DNA of 64,000 bases. Source: Kibdelosporangium sp. MJ126-NF4. Its GTDB lineage: Bacteria > Actinomycetota > Actinomycetes > Mycobacteriales > Pseudonocardiaceae. The stretch covers positions 552,960-616,959 of the forward strand of contig NZ_CDME01000016.1 in the NCBI RefSeq assembly GCF_000826545.1. Reading direction: 5' to 3'. Position numbers and translations under genes: made by a program. Positions within the stretch are counted from its first letter, which is position 1, and every line of letters begins with the position of its first letter. The notes under the pieces were generated by a model that was not told the origin of the DNA, ran no database searches, and saw nothing but the letters and a program-made list of their open reading frames with translations. Shown here one piece after another: positions 26,656-36,455 of this stretch.

Positions 26656-27294
26656 CAGCAGGTCGTCCAGTTCGTCGTCGATCAGCAGGTCGGGGTTGAA
26701 GCTCATGCCGACGAAGTGCCCGGCGAGTTCCAGCGAAAGCACGCCGTGCAGGCGCGTCCAGAACGACAGCGCGCGATGCAGGGTCGCGCTGGCCGCCGGG
26801 TGGTCACCGGCCCAGGCACGGTGGCTGTCCAGGTGGATGTCGAACGGCGTCGGCGCGTTGTCCACGGGGAGCACACCGGCGGCTTCGAGCAGCACGGCCA
26901 TGACCTCGTTCGTGATCGCGATGGTGTCGTCGGGCGCGCGGTAGCCGGGCACGGGCGTGCCGTAGATGAGGAAGTAGCGGGGCGGGTCGCTTCGGGCCCA
27001 CTCCCGCATGACCCGCGCCAGCACGGCCAGGTCCGCACCGGAGTCGGCCGCTGCCCGGACAGCGTCGGCGAGGCTGCGGTAGGCGTCACGGATGAGCGCG
27101 GTGATCAGCTCGTCGCGGTTGGCGAAGTACCGGTACAACGCGGGGCCGGTCATGCCCACCTGTTTGGCGATCGCGTTGAGCGACAGCGCGGGCACGCCCG
27201 CCTCGGCGATCTGCTCCCAGGCCCGCTGCTTGATCTCGGCCCGCACCTGAGCCCGGTAGCGCTCGCGCGGGCTCTGCCCCTCGTGGTCCGTCAT
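26647..27294 (-). CDS. TetR-family regulator (WHG-type C-terminal domain)
   Basis: A 215-residue protein with a TetR helix-turn-helix (VPALSLNAIAKQVGMTGPALYRYFANRDELITALI) and a C-terminal domain containing WARSDPPRYFLIYGTPVPGY and the W-x-x-L-H-G-V segment (FWTRLHGVLSLELAGHF), typical of the WHG subgroup. It is divergent from the SRPBCC gene at 27442, with two palindromic half-site pairs between them that are probably its operators. Confidence 0.9.
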   Translation of the reverse strand: MTDHEGQSPRERYRAQVRAEIKQRAWEQIAEAGVPALSLNAIAKQVGMTGPALYRYFANRDELITALIRDAYRSLADAVRAAADSGADLAVLARVMREWARSDPPRYFLIYGTPVPGYRAPDDTIAITNEVMAVLLEAAGVLPVDNAPTPFDIHLDSHRAWAGDHPAASATLHRALSFWTRLHGVLSLELAGHFVGMSFNPDLLIDDELDDLLSR

Positions 27295-27337
27295 CAGCAG
27301 GTTCCCTCCCTGATCAAGGTGACAGCGTCGAAGTCTA

Positions 27338-27395
27338 GTTAGAACTTCTCACTTTCGCTATTGACGTCTCCGTTCGGAGCGTTATAGGTTCTAAC
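27338..27395. promoter_or_regulatory. Probable TetR operators and promoter of the SRPBCC gene
   Basis: GTTAGAAC (27338-27345) and its inverse GTTCTAAC (27388-27395) flank a + strand promoter: TTGACG (27361-27366), a 16-base spacer, and TATAGG (27383-27388). Each half is itself part of a small palindrome (AGTTAGAACT and GGTTCTAACC). The spacing would let the divergent TetR protein cover both sides of the promoter. Confidence 0.5.
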
Positions 27396-27441
27396 CAACG
27401 CAAGAGCAGCTAACGCGGCTGACACCATGAGGAGCGACACC

Positions 27442-28089
27442 ATGAACGCCACCACCCGGTCCCCCCGCCGCAGCGCCCGGCTGCGCGCCGCCCTGGTCTC
27501 GATCCCGCTGACCGCTGCCGGGATGCTCGGCACCGCCGCCGCCACACCGGCACAAGCCGCCACCTCGCCGGACTCGCTGACCTGCCAGGGCAAGGGCATC
27601 AACCCCACCGCCCAGCTCCACCACCGCACCGAGACCCTCATCAAGGCGCCGATGAGCACCGTGTGGCGGCTGCACACCGCCGTGGAGGGGTGGCCGTCAT
27701 GGCAGAAGCCCGTCACGAGCATGAAGCGGCTGGACCCGGGCCCACTGCGGAAGGGATCGCGGTTCCGCTGGACAACCCCGGCGCCCCCGACGCCGACCAC
27801 CCCCGAGACCACGTTGGTGATCACCTCGACCGTCCAGCAGGCACAGCAGAACAAGTGCATCCGCTGGACCGGGCCCGCGATCGGCAACGGACTGCGCATC
27901 GACGAGGGCGTGCACGTCTGGACCTTCACCAAGGTCAGGGACGGCGTGCTCGTCCGCACCGAGGAGAGCTGGACCGGCGCGCAGATCGAGGCCGACCCGG
28001 CGACGGCGATCAAGTACCTCGCACCGGGCCTCGACGCCTGGCTGGCCGACCTCAAGAAGGTCGCGGAAGCCCGTTCCTGCCAGCACTGA
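27442..28089 (+). CDS. Exported SRPBCC-fold protein
   Basis: Start at ATG 27442, preceded by GAGGAG at 7 bases. The 215-residue protein has an Arg-rich Sec or Tat-like signal (TTRSPRRSARLRAALVSI..., cleavage after AAATPAQA) and then the SRPBCC/START-like fold: HRTETLIKAPMSTVWRLHTAVEGWPSW and later strands ending EESWTGAQIEADPATAIKYLAPGLDAWLADLKKVAEA. The family binds hydrophobic ligands; an exported form is less usual. A small membrane protein gene follows 29 bases later. Confidence 0.8.
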   Translation: MNATTRSPRRSARLRAALVSIPLTAAGMLGTAAATPAQAATSPDSLTCQGKGINPTAQLHHRTETLIKAPMSTVWRLHTAVEGWPSWQKPVTSMKRLDPGPLRKGSRFRWTTPAPPTPTTPETTLVITSTVQQAQQNKCIRWTGPAIGNGLRIDEGVHVWTFTKVRDGVLVRTEESWTGAQIEADPATAIKYLAPGLDAWLADLKKVAEARSCQH

Positions 28090-28118
28090 ACCGCAAGATC
28101 ACCCCTGAGGAGACGACA

Positions 28119-28484
28119 ATGACCACCACCGCCACAGCACCCGCACCCTCCACCACCCGCACCTCACTGGCCGTCCTCATCGCGGCATGGGCCGTGCCCG
28201 CCATGGTCCTCGGCCAGTTCGCCTTCCTTGCGGGCATCCCCATCGTCATCGTCCTGGTCGGCACCCTGCGGGACCGTCGCCTGCGCCCGATGCGCTGGTG
28301 GACCGCCGCCCTCACCGCGGCCTACGCCATCCCGATGGCGTTCTGGCTGCTCGGCCCCAGCGACGCCCCGAGCCTGTCGAAGTACATGCCCCCTGTCGTC
28401 ACCGCGGTCTTCGCCGCGACCGGTGTCGTCGTCGCCATCGCCCACCACATCCACCGCAGGCGCTCAGCGGCACCGGTGAACTGA
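28119..28484 (+). CDS. Small membrane protein
   Basis: A 121-residue protein from ATG 28119 with GAGGAG just upstream. It has three predicted membrane helices (VLIAAWAVPAMVLGQFAFLAGIPIVIVLVG, WTAALTAAYAIPMAFWLLG, VVTAVFAATGVVVAIAHHI) and a short basic tail HRRRSAAPVN. It probably shares a transcript with the exported SRPBCC protein, so the TetR regulator upstream may control both. No family recognised. Confidence 0.72.
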   Translation: MTTTATAPAPSTTRTSLAVLIAAWAVPAMVLGQFAFLAGIPIVIVLVGTLRDRRLRPMRWWTAALTAAYAIPMAFWLLGPSDAPSLSKYMPPVVTAVFAATGVVVAIAHHIHRRRSAAPVN

Positions 28485-28496
28485 CCCGGACACTCT

Positions 28497-28529
28497 GCGC
28501 GGCACGGGAAAACCCCGTGCCGCGCTTTT
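28497..28529 (+). terminator. Intrinsic terminator
   Basis: A perfect 12-bp stem, GCGCGGCACGGG and CCCGTGCCGCGC, with a 5-base loop, followed by TTTT on the + strand. It sits between the small membrane protein and the convergent D-amino-acid operon, and may also end the latter. Confidence 0.8.
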
Positions 28530-28533
28530 GCTG

Positions 28534-29655
28534 TCACCAACCGTTGTGGCGTGTCCACACTGCATCGACTGTGGCAGCCGCACCGGTGACAACGTGGTAG
28601 CGCTGATGTTGGGCGGCGGTCGCGCAGGCGTGGTTGGGCAGGATGCGCAGGCGTGTGCCGAGGGGCAGGTCGATTCCTGGGCGGGTGGTCAGGATGCCGT
28701 GTTCCTGGCTGGCTCCGATCATCACCAGGTCGGGGATGAGGGTGCCGGTGAGGTCGGCGACGAGGCCGTAGCCCTGATCGACGGGCTGGTTCGCGGTGCC
28801 ACGGTCCCGGGAGGTGGCCATCCAGCCGCCGTCGGTGATGACCCAGTTCTTGTCGGGTTGGTGTCCGATGACGGTGACGACCACCGACAGCGCGATGTCA
28901 TCGGTGGTGCACACGCCGATACCGGCCATGACAAGGTCGAAGAAGACGTAGTTGCCTGCCCGGACCTCGGTGACGCCGGTCAGGTCGGTGGCGGCGTGGG
29001 CGGTGGGTGTCGATCCGACGCTGACAACCGGGCAGGGCAGCCCGGCCGCGCGCAGGGCGTCGGCCGCGGCGACGATGGTGTCCCGTTCGTTGTCGGCGGC
29101 TTGGCGCAGAGCGTCCGCTGTGTAGGCGAAGTAGGACTCGCCCGCGTGGGCGAGAACTCCGGCGAGGTGGTCACCGTCGGCCAGGACACGGCCGATGCCG
29201 ACCAGTTCGGGGTCGGTGGGCACGATGCCGCCGCGGTGGCCGTCGCAGTCGACCTCGATCAGCGTCGGGATCCTGATGCCCTCCGCACGCGCGAATCGCG
29301 TGAGCACCTCGGCCTGGGCACGGCTGTCGAGCAGGACAGTGAGGCTGACGCCACGGCGGATGAGCGCGGCGACACGAGGAAGTTTGTTCGGGTCGATCCC
29401 GACGGCGTAGAGGATGTCGCGGTATCCGGCGTCGGCGAAGTACTCGGCCTCCGCGAGGGTCGAGACGGTGATCGGCCCGGTCTCTCCCGCGTGCACGAGG
29501 CGCGCGACGTCAACGGACTTGGACGTCTTGACGTGCAGCCGCAGCGGCACGCCGAGCGTGCCCAGGTGGTCGCGGAGCCTGCCGATGTTGCGATCGAGCC
29601 GGACGGTGTCGACCACGGCGAAGGGGGTGTCGGTGGTCTCCAGCGTGGCGGTCAC
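28534..29655 (-). CDS. D-threonine aldolase/D-serine dehydratase-like PLP enzyme
   Basis: A 373-residue enzyme of the fold-type III PLP class: HVKTSKS at 41-47 carries the PLP-binding Lys43, followed by the alanine-racemase-type barrel, and a C-terminal D-serine dehydratase-like domain with the metal pair His342/Cys344 (PNHACAT). The family includes D-threonine aldolases, D-serine dehydratases and beta-hydroxyaspartate aldolase. It overlaps the upstream ornithine-cyclodeaminase-family gene by 4 bases. Likely role: cleavage or deamination of a D- or beta-hydroxy-amino acid. Confidence 0.85.
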   Translation of the reverse strand: MTATLETTDTPFAVVDTVRLDRNIGRLRDHLGTLGVPLRLHVKTSKSVDVARLVHAGETGPITVSTLAEAEYFADAGYRDILYAVGIDPNKLPRVAALIRRGVSLTVLLDSRAQAEVLTRFARAEGIRIPTLIEVDCDGHRGGIVPTDPELVGIGRVLADGDHLAGVLAHAGESYFAYTADALRQAADNERDTIVAAADALRAAGLPCPVVSVGSTPTAHAATDLTGVTEVRAGNYVFFDLVMAGIGVCTTDDIALSVVVTVIGHQPDKNWVITDGGWMATSRDRGTANQPVDQGYGLVADLTGTLIPDLVMIGASQEHGILTTRPGIDLPLGTRLRILPNHACATAAQHQRYHVVTGAAATVDAVWTRHNGW

Positions 29656-30590
29656 CGGTGGTCCTCCTGGGTGTGGGTGGCATGGCGGCGCAGCAGCGCG
29701 GCGGCGAGGGTGAGGTCCTGCAGCGCGAAGCCGGAACTGTCGAACACGGTGATGTCCGTGGCGGACTGGCGGCCTTCGGCACGACCGGCGAGCACGGCGC
29801 CCAGCGCGGTCAGCTCCGCCGCGCCCGCGTGCTGGAACTCTCCGATGGTGCGGGACTGGCCGGGGATGTCACAGAACAGCGACGCGTGGGCGTACAGGGC
29901 GGGCGGCAGTTCCTGTTTACCCGGGTTGTCCGCGCCCATGGCGGAGATGTGGGTTCCCGGCGTGACCCATTCGGCGTCGAGCAGGGGCTGCCTGGCTGTG
30001 GTCGAGGTGACGACGATGTCCGCCGCGGTCACGGCGGTCCGCGCGTCGGTGACGTCCGCGGGCAGACCTGTCCGCGCGGTCACGTGCTCGGCGAACGCTC
30101 GCGCGGCGTCGGGACGGCGGCCGACCACGAGGACCCGCTGGATCGGCCGCACCCGGGTGACCGCGCGTACCTCGTAGAGCGCCTGGTGGCCCGTTCCGAT
30201 CACGGTCAGGGTGTGCGCGTCCGGCCGGGCGAGGGTGTCGACGGCGAGGGCGTCCGCGGCCGCGGTGCGGTAGGCGTTGCCGGTCGCTGCCTCGACCACG
30301 GCGGCCAGCCTGCCGGTGGCCGGGTCGAGCAGCACGATGGTGGAGCTGTGACGGGGTATGCCTGCCTCGTCGTTGCCCGGCCAGTAGCTGCCGATCTTGA
30401 CGCCGACCAGGTCGCCAGCCGACCCGGACTTGAGGGTGAACCGGTTGTGCGGCACGGCTGCGTGTCCGATCACGACCGGGAAGGCGTTCGCTGTCTCTGT
30501 CGCGAGGAACGCCTCCCGCGCGGCTGCCAGCGCCAGGTCCTCGTCGACGAGCGACGCGGATTCGGCCTCGGTGATCACAGTGGCGGTCAC
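29652..30590 (-). CDS. Ornithine cyclodeaminase/mu-crystallin family protein
   Basis: A 312-residue protein with the family's N-terminal substrate region (AAREAFLATETANAFP ... LKSGSAGDLVGVKIGSYWPGN) and a C-terminal Rossmann domain (LTVIGTGHQALYEVRAVTRVRPIQRVLVVGR). Members are NAD(P)-dependent imine-forming or imine-reducing enzymes (ornithine cyclodeaminase, alanine dehydrogenase, iminosuccinate reductase). It overlaps both neighbours by 4 bases (ATGA), giving a tight operon with the PLP enzyme and the regulator. Confidence 0.88.
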   Translation of the reverse strand: MTATVITEAESASLVDEDLALAAAREAFLATETANAFPVVIGHAAVPHNRFTLKSGSAGDLVGVKIGSYWPGNDEAGIPRHSSTIVLLDPATGRLAAVVEAATGNAYRTAAADALAVDTLARPDAHTLTVIGTGHQALYEVRAVTRVRPIQRVLVVGRRPDAARAFAEHVTARTGLPADVTDARTAVTAADIVVTSTTARQPLLDAEWVTPGTHISAMGADNPGKQELPPALYAHASLFCDIPGQSRTIGEFQHAGAAELTALGAVLAGRAEGRQSATDITVFDSSGFALQDLTLAAALLRRHATHTQEDHR

Positions 30591-31246
30591 GGCTGTTGTT
30601 CGTCCTTTCGCAACACGGTGAGGTCGTTGTAGAGGCCGGTCCGGGAGATCCCCAGCCGCTTGGCCACCCGAGCCGGTGCCCCACGCAGTGCGAACACACC
30701 GGCGTCGTGCAGTGCGCGGACGAGGTCCAGGCGCTGGTCACGTGCGAGTGCCGACACCGGCAGCGCGTGGGCGCGTTCGGCCCGTTCCACCAGTGAGTCG
30801 ACGACGTGGTCGAGGTCGCCGGAGAAGTCCGTGGTCGACACCGGGCTGTCCTCGGGCAACCCGGACAGCCCCAACAGGTCCGAGAGCACACCGGTGGCAC
30901 GGTTGATGGCCGAGATGTCGATGTTGATGCAGAGGGCGCCGATCAGCGTTCCGTCGAGGTCGCGCAACGGCAGCGTGGTGCATTTGAGCACCCGACCGTC
31001 CTGGGTACGGGTGAGGTAGCCGATCTCGTTGCGGGCGTCGGCGCCCGCGGCGAGGACACGCAGCCCGATCTCGCTCATGGCGTCTCCGGTGCCGCGCCCG
31101 GTGACCGATCCCGCCACCGCGAGAACGGACTGCTCCGGATCGCGGTAGTCGTGCAGCACGACCTCGCAACTGCGCCCGAAGGTGGCCGCGATGCCCTCGA
31201 TGGCAGGCGTCAGCGCGGCGAACACCGCGTCGGCGGAGCCGCTCAC
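30587..31246 (-). CDS. YheO/DauR-type transcriptional regulator
   Basis: A 219-residue protein from GTG 31246. The N-terminal ~115 residues are the YheO-like PAS domain (LHDYRDPEQSVLAVAGSVTGRGTGDAMSE, GALCINIDIS), and the C-terminal end is the HTH_22 helix-turn-helix (VRALHDAGVFALRGAPARVAKRLGISRTGLYNDL). DauR of this family regulates D-arginine catabolism in Pseudomonas. As first gene of the operon with a PLP enzyme and an OCD-family enzyme, it probably senses the amino acid they degrade. Confidence 0.88.
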   Translation of the reverse strand: MSGSADAVFAALTPAIEGIAATFGRSCEVVLHDYRDPEQSVLAVAGSVTGRGTGDAMSEIGLRVLAAGADARNEIGYLTRTQDGRVLKCTTLPLRDLDGTLIGALCINIDISAINRATGVLSDLLGLSGLPEDSPVSTTDFSGDLDHVVDSLVERAERAHALPVSALARDQRLDLVRALHDAGVFALRGAPARVAKRLGISRTGLYNDLTVLRKDEQQP

Positions 31247-31259
31247 ACCACATCACCTG

Positions 31260-31270
31260 GACAAAATGTC
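31260..31270. promoter_or_regulatory. Possible operator upstream of the DauR-like gene
   Basis: GACAAAATGTC, with inverted GACA/TGTC arms, lies 14 bases upstream of the regulator's GTG start. TGTC repeats again at 31287. No convincing -10 box follows at a proper distance, so the promoter itself is not located. Offered as a weak candidate. Confidence 0.3.
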
Positions 31271-31501
31271 AACATCTGAACAGAGTGTCACAGGCGGGTG
31301 CCGCGAGCCAACCGTCGACAGTCGTGACGATCGCCACCTGCCCGCCGCGAACCACGCGGCGCACGCGCACTCAAAGATCTACAATGGACTAAACACGTGG
31401 TCGCACAATTGGCACTTTTCTGCCACAGCGAATGCAAGGCAACCCGTTTCAGCACCACGCGTCTGACCATGTGACGAGAAAAAACCACCACGGGAGGACA
31501 A

Positions 31502-32011
31502 ATGGCCAAGCGCCTCAGCACAATCCTTCTCGCGACTGTCGCGACGGGAATGACGCTACTGGCAGCATGCGGCCAGGCCGACTCGGGAAATGCCGCCGGG
31601 GCGACGACTCCGCCGCCGTCAGCAACATCGACGGCGACGAGTTCGGCCGCCCCGACCAGCAAGCAGGCCGTGACCTCCGGCAGGACCAGCACCACCGCCA
31701 AGGCTCCGACCGGGAACGAAACAGCGGAGCCGGTGACCTGCGGCCCGGTCGACCTCCCGTCGGGCGCCAAGCACAACCTGATCGCCGACTCGACTGCCGA
31801 CGGCCGCGTCGGCTGCACGGAGGCCTTCAACGTCTTCGACGAATTTGTCAAGCTGCCCAAGGACAAGCGCGACAAGGCCGCACTGGGCGATGTCAAGCTG
31901 TCAAACGGCTGGTCGTGCACCCTTGACGACGGTGCGTCCGGAGGCCTGAGCTGCCTCAAGGGAAGAACGGCTGACAAGCCGGGAATCGCGCTGCACACCA
32001 AACCGGTCTGA
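31502..32011 (+). CDS. Small lipoprotein of unknown function
   Basis: A 169-residue protein with a lipoprotein signal (MAKRLSTILLATVATGMTLL, lipobox LLAAC) followed by a Ser/Thr/Pro/Ala-rich linker and a C-terminal ~90-residue domain with three cysteines (VTCGPVDLPSGAKHNLI, VGCTEAFNVFDEFVKLP, WSCTLDDGASGGLSCLKG). GGAGG precedes the ATG by 5 bases. Such proteins are common and uncharacterised in Pseudonocardiaceae. It is transcribed on its own. Confidence 0.75.
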   Translation: MAKRLSTILLATVATGMTLLAACGQADSGNAAGATTPPPSATSTATSSAAPTSKQAVTSGRTSTTAKAPTGNETAEPVTCGPVDLPSGAKHNLIADSTADGRVGCTEAFNVFDEFVKLPKDKRDKAALGDVKLSNGWSCTLDDGASGGLSCLKGRTADKPGIALHTKPV

Positions 32012-32115
32012 CCCGGCTGTACTCACCTGTACTTATCCGCCGCTTATCGCGGAATCGCTAGCTTTCCCATCCGTTCGATCCAGTCGGACACACATCTGAA
32101 TGGGAGCGTGATTCC

Positions 32116-33118
32116 GTGAGGACACGACGAGGCTGGGCGGGGCCGCGACGCGCGACAGCGGTCGCGGCGGGCGTGACCGTCGCCTGGGGACTGTTGAGTA
32201 TTCCCGCCGCGGCCCAGAATTCGACACAGGATTCGGCACAGGATTCCGGGCTGGCGCCGTTCACCCAGCAGCAGGCGTCATGGGCACCGTGCGTCGCCGG
32301 GCCGCCGCCGCCCGGTTTCCCACCGGAGGAATGGGAAAAGCTCTGGGCGGGGATGGACTGCACCACACTGACGGTGCCGATGGACTACCGCAATCCGGGC
32401 AACGGCAGACTCAGCATCGCGGTGAGCCGCCGCAAGGCCGCGGATCCGGCCAAACGCCAGGGTGTGCTGCTGCTCAACCCGGGCGGCCCTGGTGGTGACG
32501 GCCTGCTGATGCCGAATTTCCTTGCTGAGGAAGCGATCGCGGGCCACTACGACCTGATCGGCTTCGATCCGCGCGGAGTCGGCCGCTCCACCCAGCTCAG
32601 CTGCGAGGTGGGACACTGGGAACCGCCGCGCACCCGGCCGACGGAACGTCTACTTCGAACAGATGCGGCTGTTCCGCGAGAAGTATCCGTACGGCAGGGG
32701 CGCGTCGGCGGCCGAGCCGACCGAGTGCACATTCCGGTCCTTCACCCCGCCGGAGCGGCCCGTCGACCTGAAACGCAAGGGATACCCGACCGGGCTCGTC
32801 ATCCAGGCGGAGTTCGATCCGGCAACCCAGTACGACGGCGGGCCGGCGATGGCGGCCAAGCTGAACGACAACCTGATCTCCATCCGCGACGAGGGCTCAC
32901 ACGGCCAGTACGGCCGCAACAGCTGCGCCACCGGGAAAATCAACGACTACCTGATCCACGGCGTGCTTCCCGGCTCGCGCACTGTCTGCTCCGGTGCGCC
33001 ACGGCCGGACGTCCCGGCGGACTCAGCGGCCGGACGCCCGGCGCCGCAGTCCGCGCAGTCACTGCAGGAACGCGCCGCTGAACTGATCAGGACCAACAAA
33101 CTCGGCCGAAGGTTCTGA
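32116..33118 (+). pseudogene. S33/TAP-like peptidase pseudogene (internal deletion and frameshift)
   Basis: Bases 32116-32640 encode an export signal and the first part of an S33 alpha/beta hydrolase (CTTLTVPMDYRNP, LLLNPGGPGGDG, IGFDPRGVGRS). The normal ending continues in another frame from about 32645 (NVYFEQMRLFREKYP ... CTFRSFTPPERPV ... DEGSHGQYGRNSC) to the stop at 33118. Roughly 200 residues in between, including the nucleophile Ser, are missing, and the two halves are offset by one base. Both halves fit the same gene family, so this is a deletion, not a new gene. Intact relatives lie at 16950-18470 and 49319-50917. Confidence 0.78.
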
Positions 33119-33133
33119 CGCCCCAGGCGATTC

Positions 33134-33162
33134 GCCCCCATGGCCAACTTGGTCATGGGGGC
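33134..33162. terminator. Hairpin terminator
   Basis: GCCCCCATG and CATGGGGGC form a perfect 9-bp stem (longer with G-T pairs) between the pseudogene end and the stop of the convergent HAD gene. Confidence 0.6.
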
Positions 33163-33773
33163 GTGAGCTCGTCGAGCAGCGGTGTCAGCGTGTCGTGTTC
33201 AGCGATCGGGGCGGGCAGCTCCCCGCGGTCCATGTGGATCCGGTTGTGCCACCACACCGGCATGCCGACGCCACCCGCGCCGGGAATGTCGTACCGGGAA
33301 CCCGCCACGAAAAGCACACGTTCGGCAGGCAACCCGAGCCCGTCGAGCACGCGGCGATAGGGCTCAGGGCGAGGTTTGTACGCACCGGCCGCCTCAGCGG
33401 TGACCACGATGTCGAAGTCGACACCGACCCGGGCGGCCGCCCGGTGTCCCAATTCGTTGGAGCAGTTGGTGACCACGCCGATCCGTGCCCGCCTGCCCAC
33501 TGCGGCGACAACCTCGGGCGCCTCAGGCCACGGCGCAAGCTCGTCCCAGCGGGCGACGAGCGCGTCGACCCGATCCGGCCCGACACCCTGCAGGCGCGCG
33601 GCTTCCGCGACGAGATCCTCGTAGGGGCGATAGTCGCCGACCGCGTAGGTCTGGTTGAGGTACTCGACGCGCCAACGCCGTCCAGTGACCTCGTCACCGG
33701 CCACATCGTCCCAAAGGGACCACGAGTCGAGCAACGCGGACAGCAGATCGAACACCACCGCGTCGTAGGTCAT
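33153..33773 (-). CDS. HAD-family hydrolase (haloacid dehalogenase-like)
   Basis: A 206-residue HAD protein: the nucleophile Asp9 in VVFDLLSAL, motif II Thr in GVVTNCSNELG, Lys in GAYKPRPEPY and the GSRYDIPGAGGVGMPVWWHN end region, as in type II haloacid dehalogenases. The DxD position after the nucleophile is Leu (FDLL), unlike phosphatases, which fits dehalogenases. Cap domain at about 15-95. It has its own promoter with a palindrome at 33799-33812. Confidence 0.82.
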   Translation of the reverse strand: MTYDAVVFDLLSALLDSWSLWDDVAGDEVTGRRWRVEYLNQTYAVGDYRPYEDLVAEAARLQGVGPDRVDALVARWDELAPWPEAPEVVAAVGRRARIGVVTNCSNELGHRAAARVGVDFDIVVTAEAAGAYKPRPEPYRRVLDGLGLPAERVLFVAGSRYDIPGAGGVGMPVWWHNRIHMDRGELPAPIAEHDTLTPLLDELTPP

Positions 33774-33790
33774 GACTGGTTCACCTCAAC

Positions 33791-33818
33791 AATCTAACGA
33801 TTACCGATAATCAGTCAA
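33791..33818 (-). promoter_or_regulatory. Promoter of the HAD gene with internal operator
   Basis: On the - strand TTGACT (33818-33813) and TAGATT (33796-33791) are 16 bases apart, ending about 18 bases before the ATG. The spacer is almost wholly the palindrome GATTATCGGTAATC (33812-33799), a good place for a repressor to block RNA polymerase. No matching regulator gene is adjacent. Confidence 0.5.
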
Positions 33819-33932
33819 GTGCACCATCCTGCCAACTGATCGTGGTGATCACGGAGAACGACGAAGTCCACGACCTTGTCGTGGCCAATCCGTCACACTT
33901 TCCCGACCAGACGCCCTCGCTCACGCCAGAGT

Positions 33933-34890
33933 CCCGTCAAAGTCGGGAAGTCGGTCGTGCGTGTGGATGGTCTACGCGGTGCAGGCCTGCGCGCGCGAAA
34001 GCATGGGAGGGTATTTGGTGTGCGCGCATAGCGCATGGGTGTGGTTCGTGGGGTGTCCCTCCCGTATGGCCTGGGCGAAGCCAACCACTGGCTGTCAGGA
34101 GGTCGGCCTACGCAACCCAACCCACAGCGCGAGGCGGTACCGACCTCTTGACAGCCTGTGGTTCCCTTGGGCAGGCCATACGGGAGGGGCGCCCCGCGCC
34201 CCCCACTTGACCCAGGAAGTCACGTGGGCTGAGCGAACCGGCTCGGCGAACCGAGTGTTCTTTGTGTCCCCTCTTGGAGGCCTGCCCGCCGGCGAGGCAT
34301 CTCTTTTCTTTCCCCAGCGAACACGTGACCGCAGCCATTTCGTGTGTACAGCTGCCGTGTGAGTGCAGAAACCGGATGGCTGCGGTCGTCTCGTGTCTGC
34401 GGCTGTCGTGTGACTGCGGCTATCTTGTGAGTGCCGCTGCCGTGTGAGTGCCGCCGCGTGACTGCCACCGCCGCCGTGTGTGCGGCCATCGCCGAAGGCC
34501 CGCCCCTCGGACGTGACTGTGATGCCCGCCGTGTCGGGCTCGTTCCCGACACTCGAGTTCGCTCGTGGCCCGAACTGCAGGTCCTCGCCGGACGGCAGGC
34601 CGCCGAGAGGGAAACCAACACATGGTCTGCCCACCCGGTTGGCTCAGCCCACGTGATTTCCTGGGTCCAGTGAGGGCGTGGTCGGTTCCCTCCCGTATGT
34701 CCTGCCGGAGGAAACCACGACGTGCCGGGAGGTCGGTATCGCCTGCGCTGTGGGTCGGTTTGCGTAGGCCGACCTCCCGACACGCCATGGTATGGCTGCG
34801 CCCAGGCCATACGGGAGGAAACCAACCACGAACCCCACCCATGCGCTATGCGCGCAAGGCCTCTTGCGCTTGCGCGCGAGGCCTCTTGCC
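33933..34890. repeat. Composite palindromic repeat, copy B (enlarged centre)
   Basis: Same architecture as copy A: left edge CCCGTCAAAGTCGGGAAGTC, outer hairpins at 34058-34187 and 34689-34818, and the central arms around 34274-34303 and 34578-34609. The centre is enlarged by about 270 bases (34310-34575) of degenerate short repeats around CCGTGTGAGTGC/GTGACTGC. It fills the gap between the HAD gene and the ProRS gene. Bases 33842-33932 outside the repeat have an open frame of 30 codons that stops being plausible at the repeat edge. Confidence 0.85.
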
Positions 34891-34920
34891 CGCTGTCGCA
34901 GCCCGCACCGGTCACTACGG

Positions 34921-36441
<1,521 letters not shown>

Positions 36442-36455
36442 TTGACGGAGGGTGT

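Noticed and set aside
28122..28484. A longer + strand frame from 27663 through the small membrane protein
   Set aside because: The upstream part is out of frame with the SRPBCC gene and lacks family features; ATG 28119 with GAGGAG is the better start.
33842..33932. A 30-codon frame just left of repeat B (VITENDEVHDLVVANP...)
   Set aside because: It may be the start of a gene cut by the repeat, but no family was recognised and there is no clear ribosome site, so it was not listed.
34360..34500. Repeated GTGTGAGTGC units that look like a CRISPR array
   Set aside because: Units are short, irregular and lack unique spacers of even length; they belong to the enlarged centre of repeat B.
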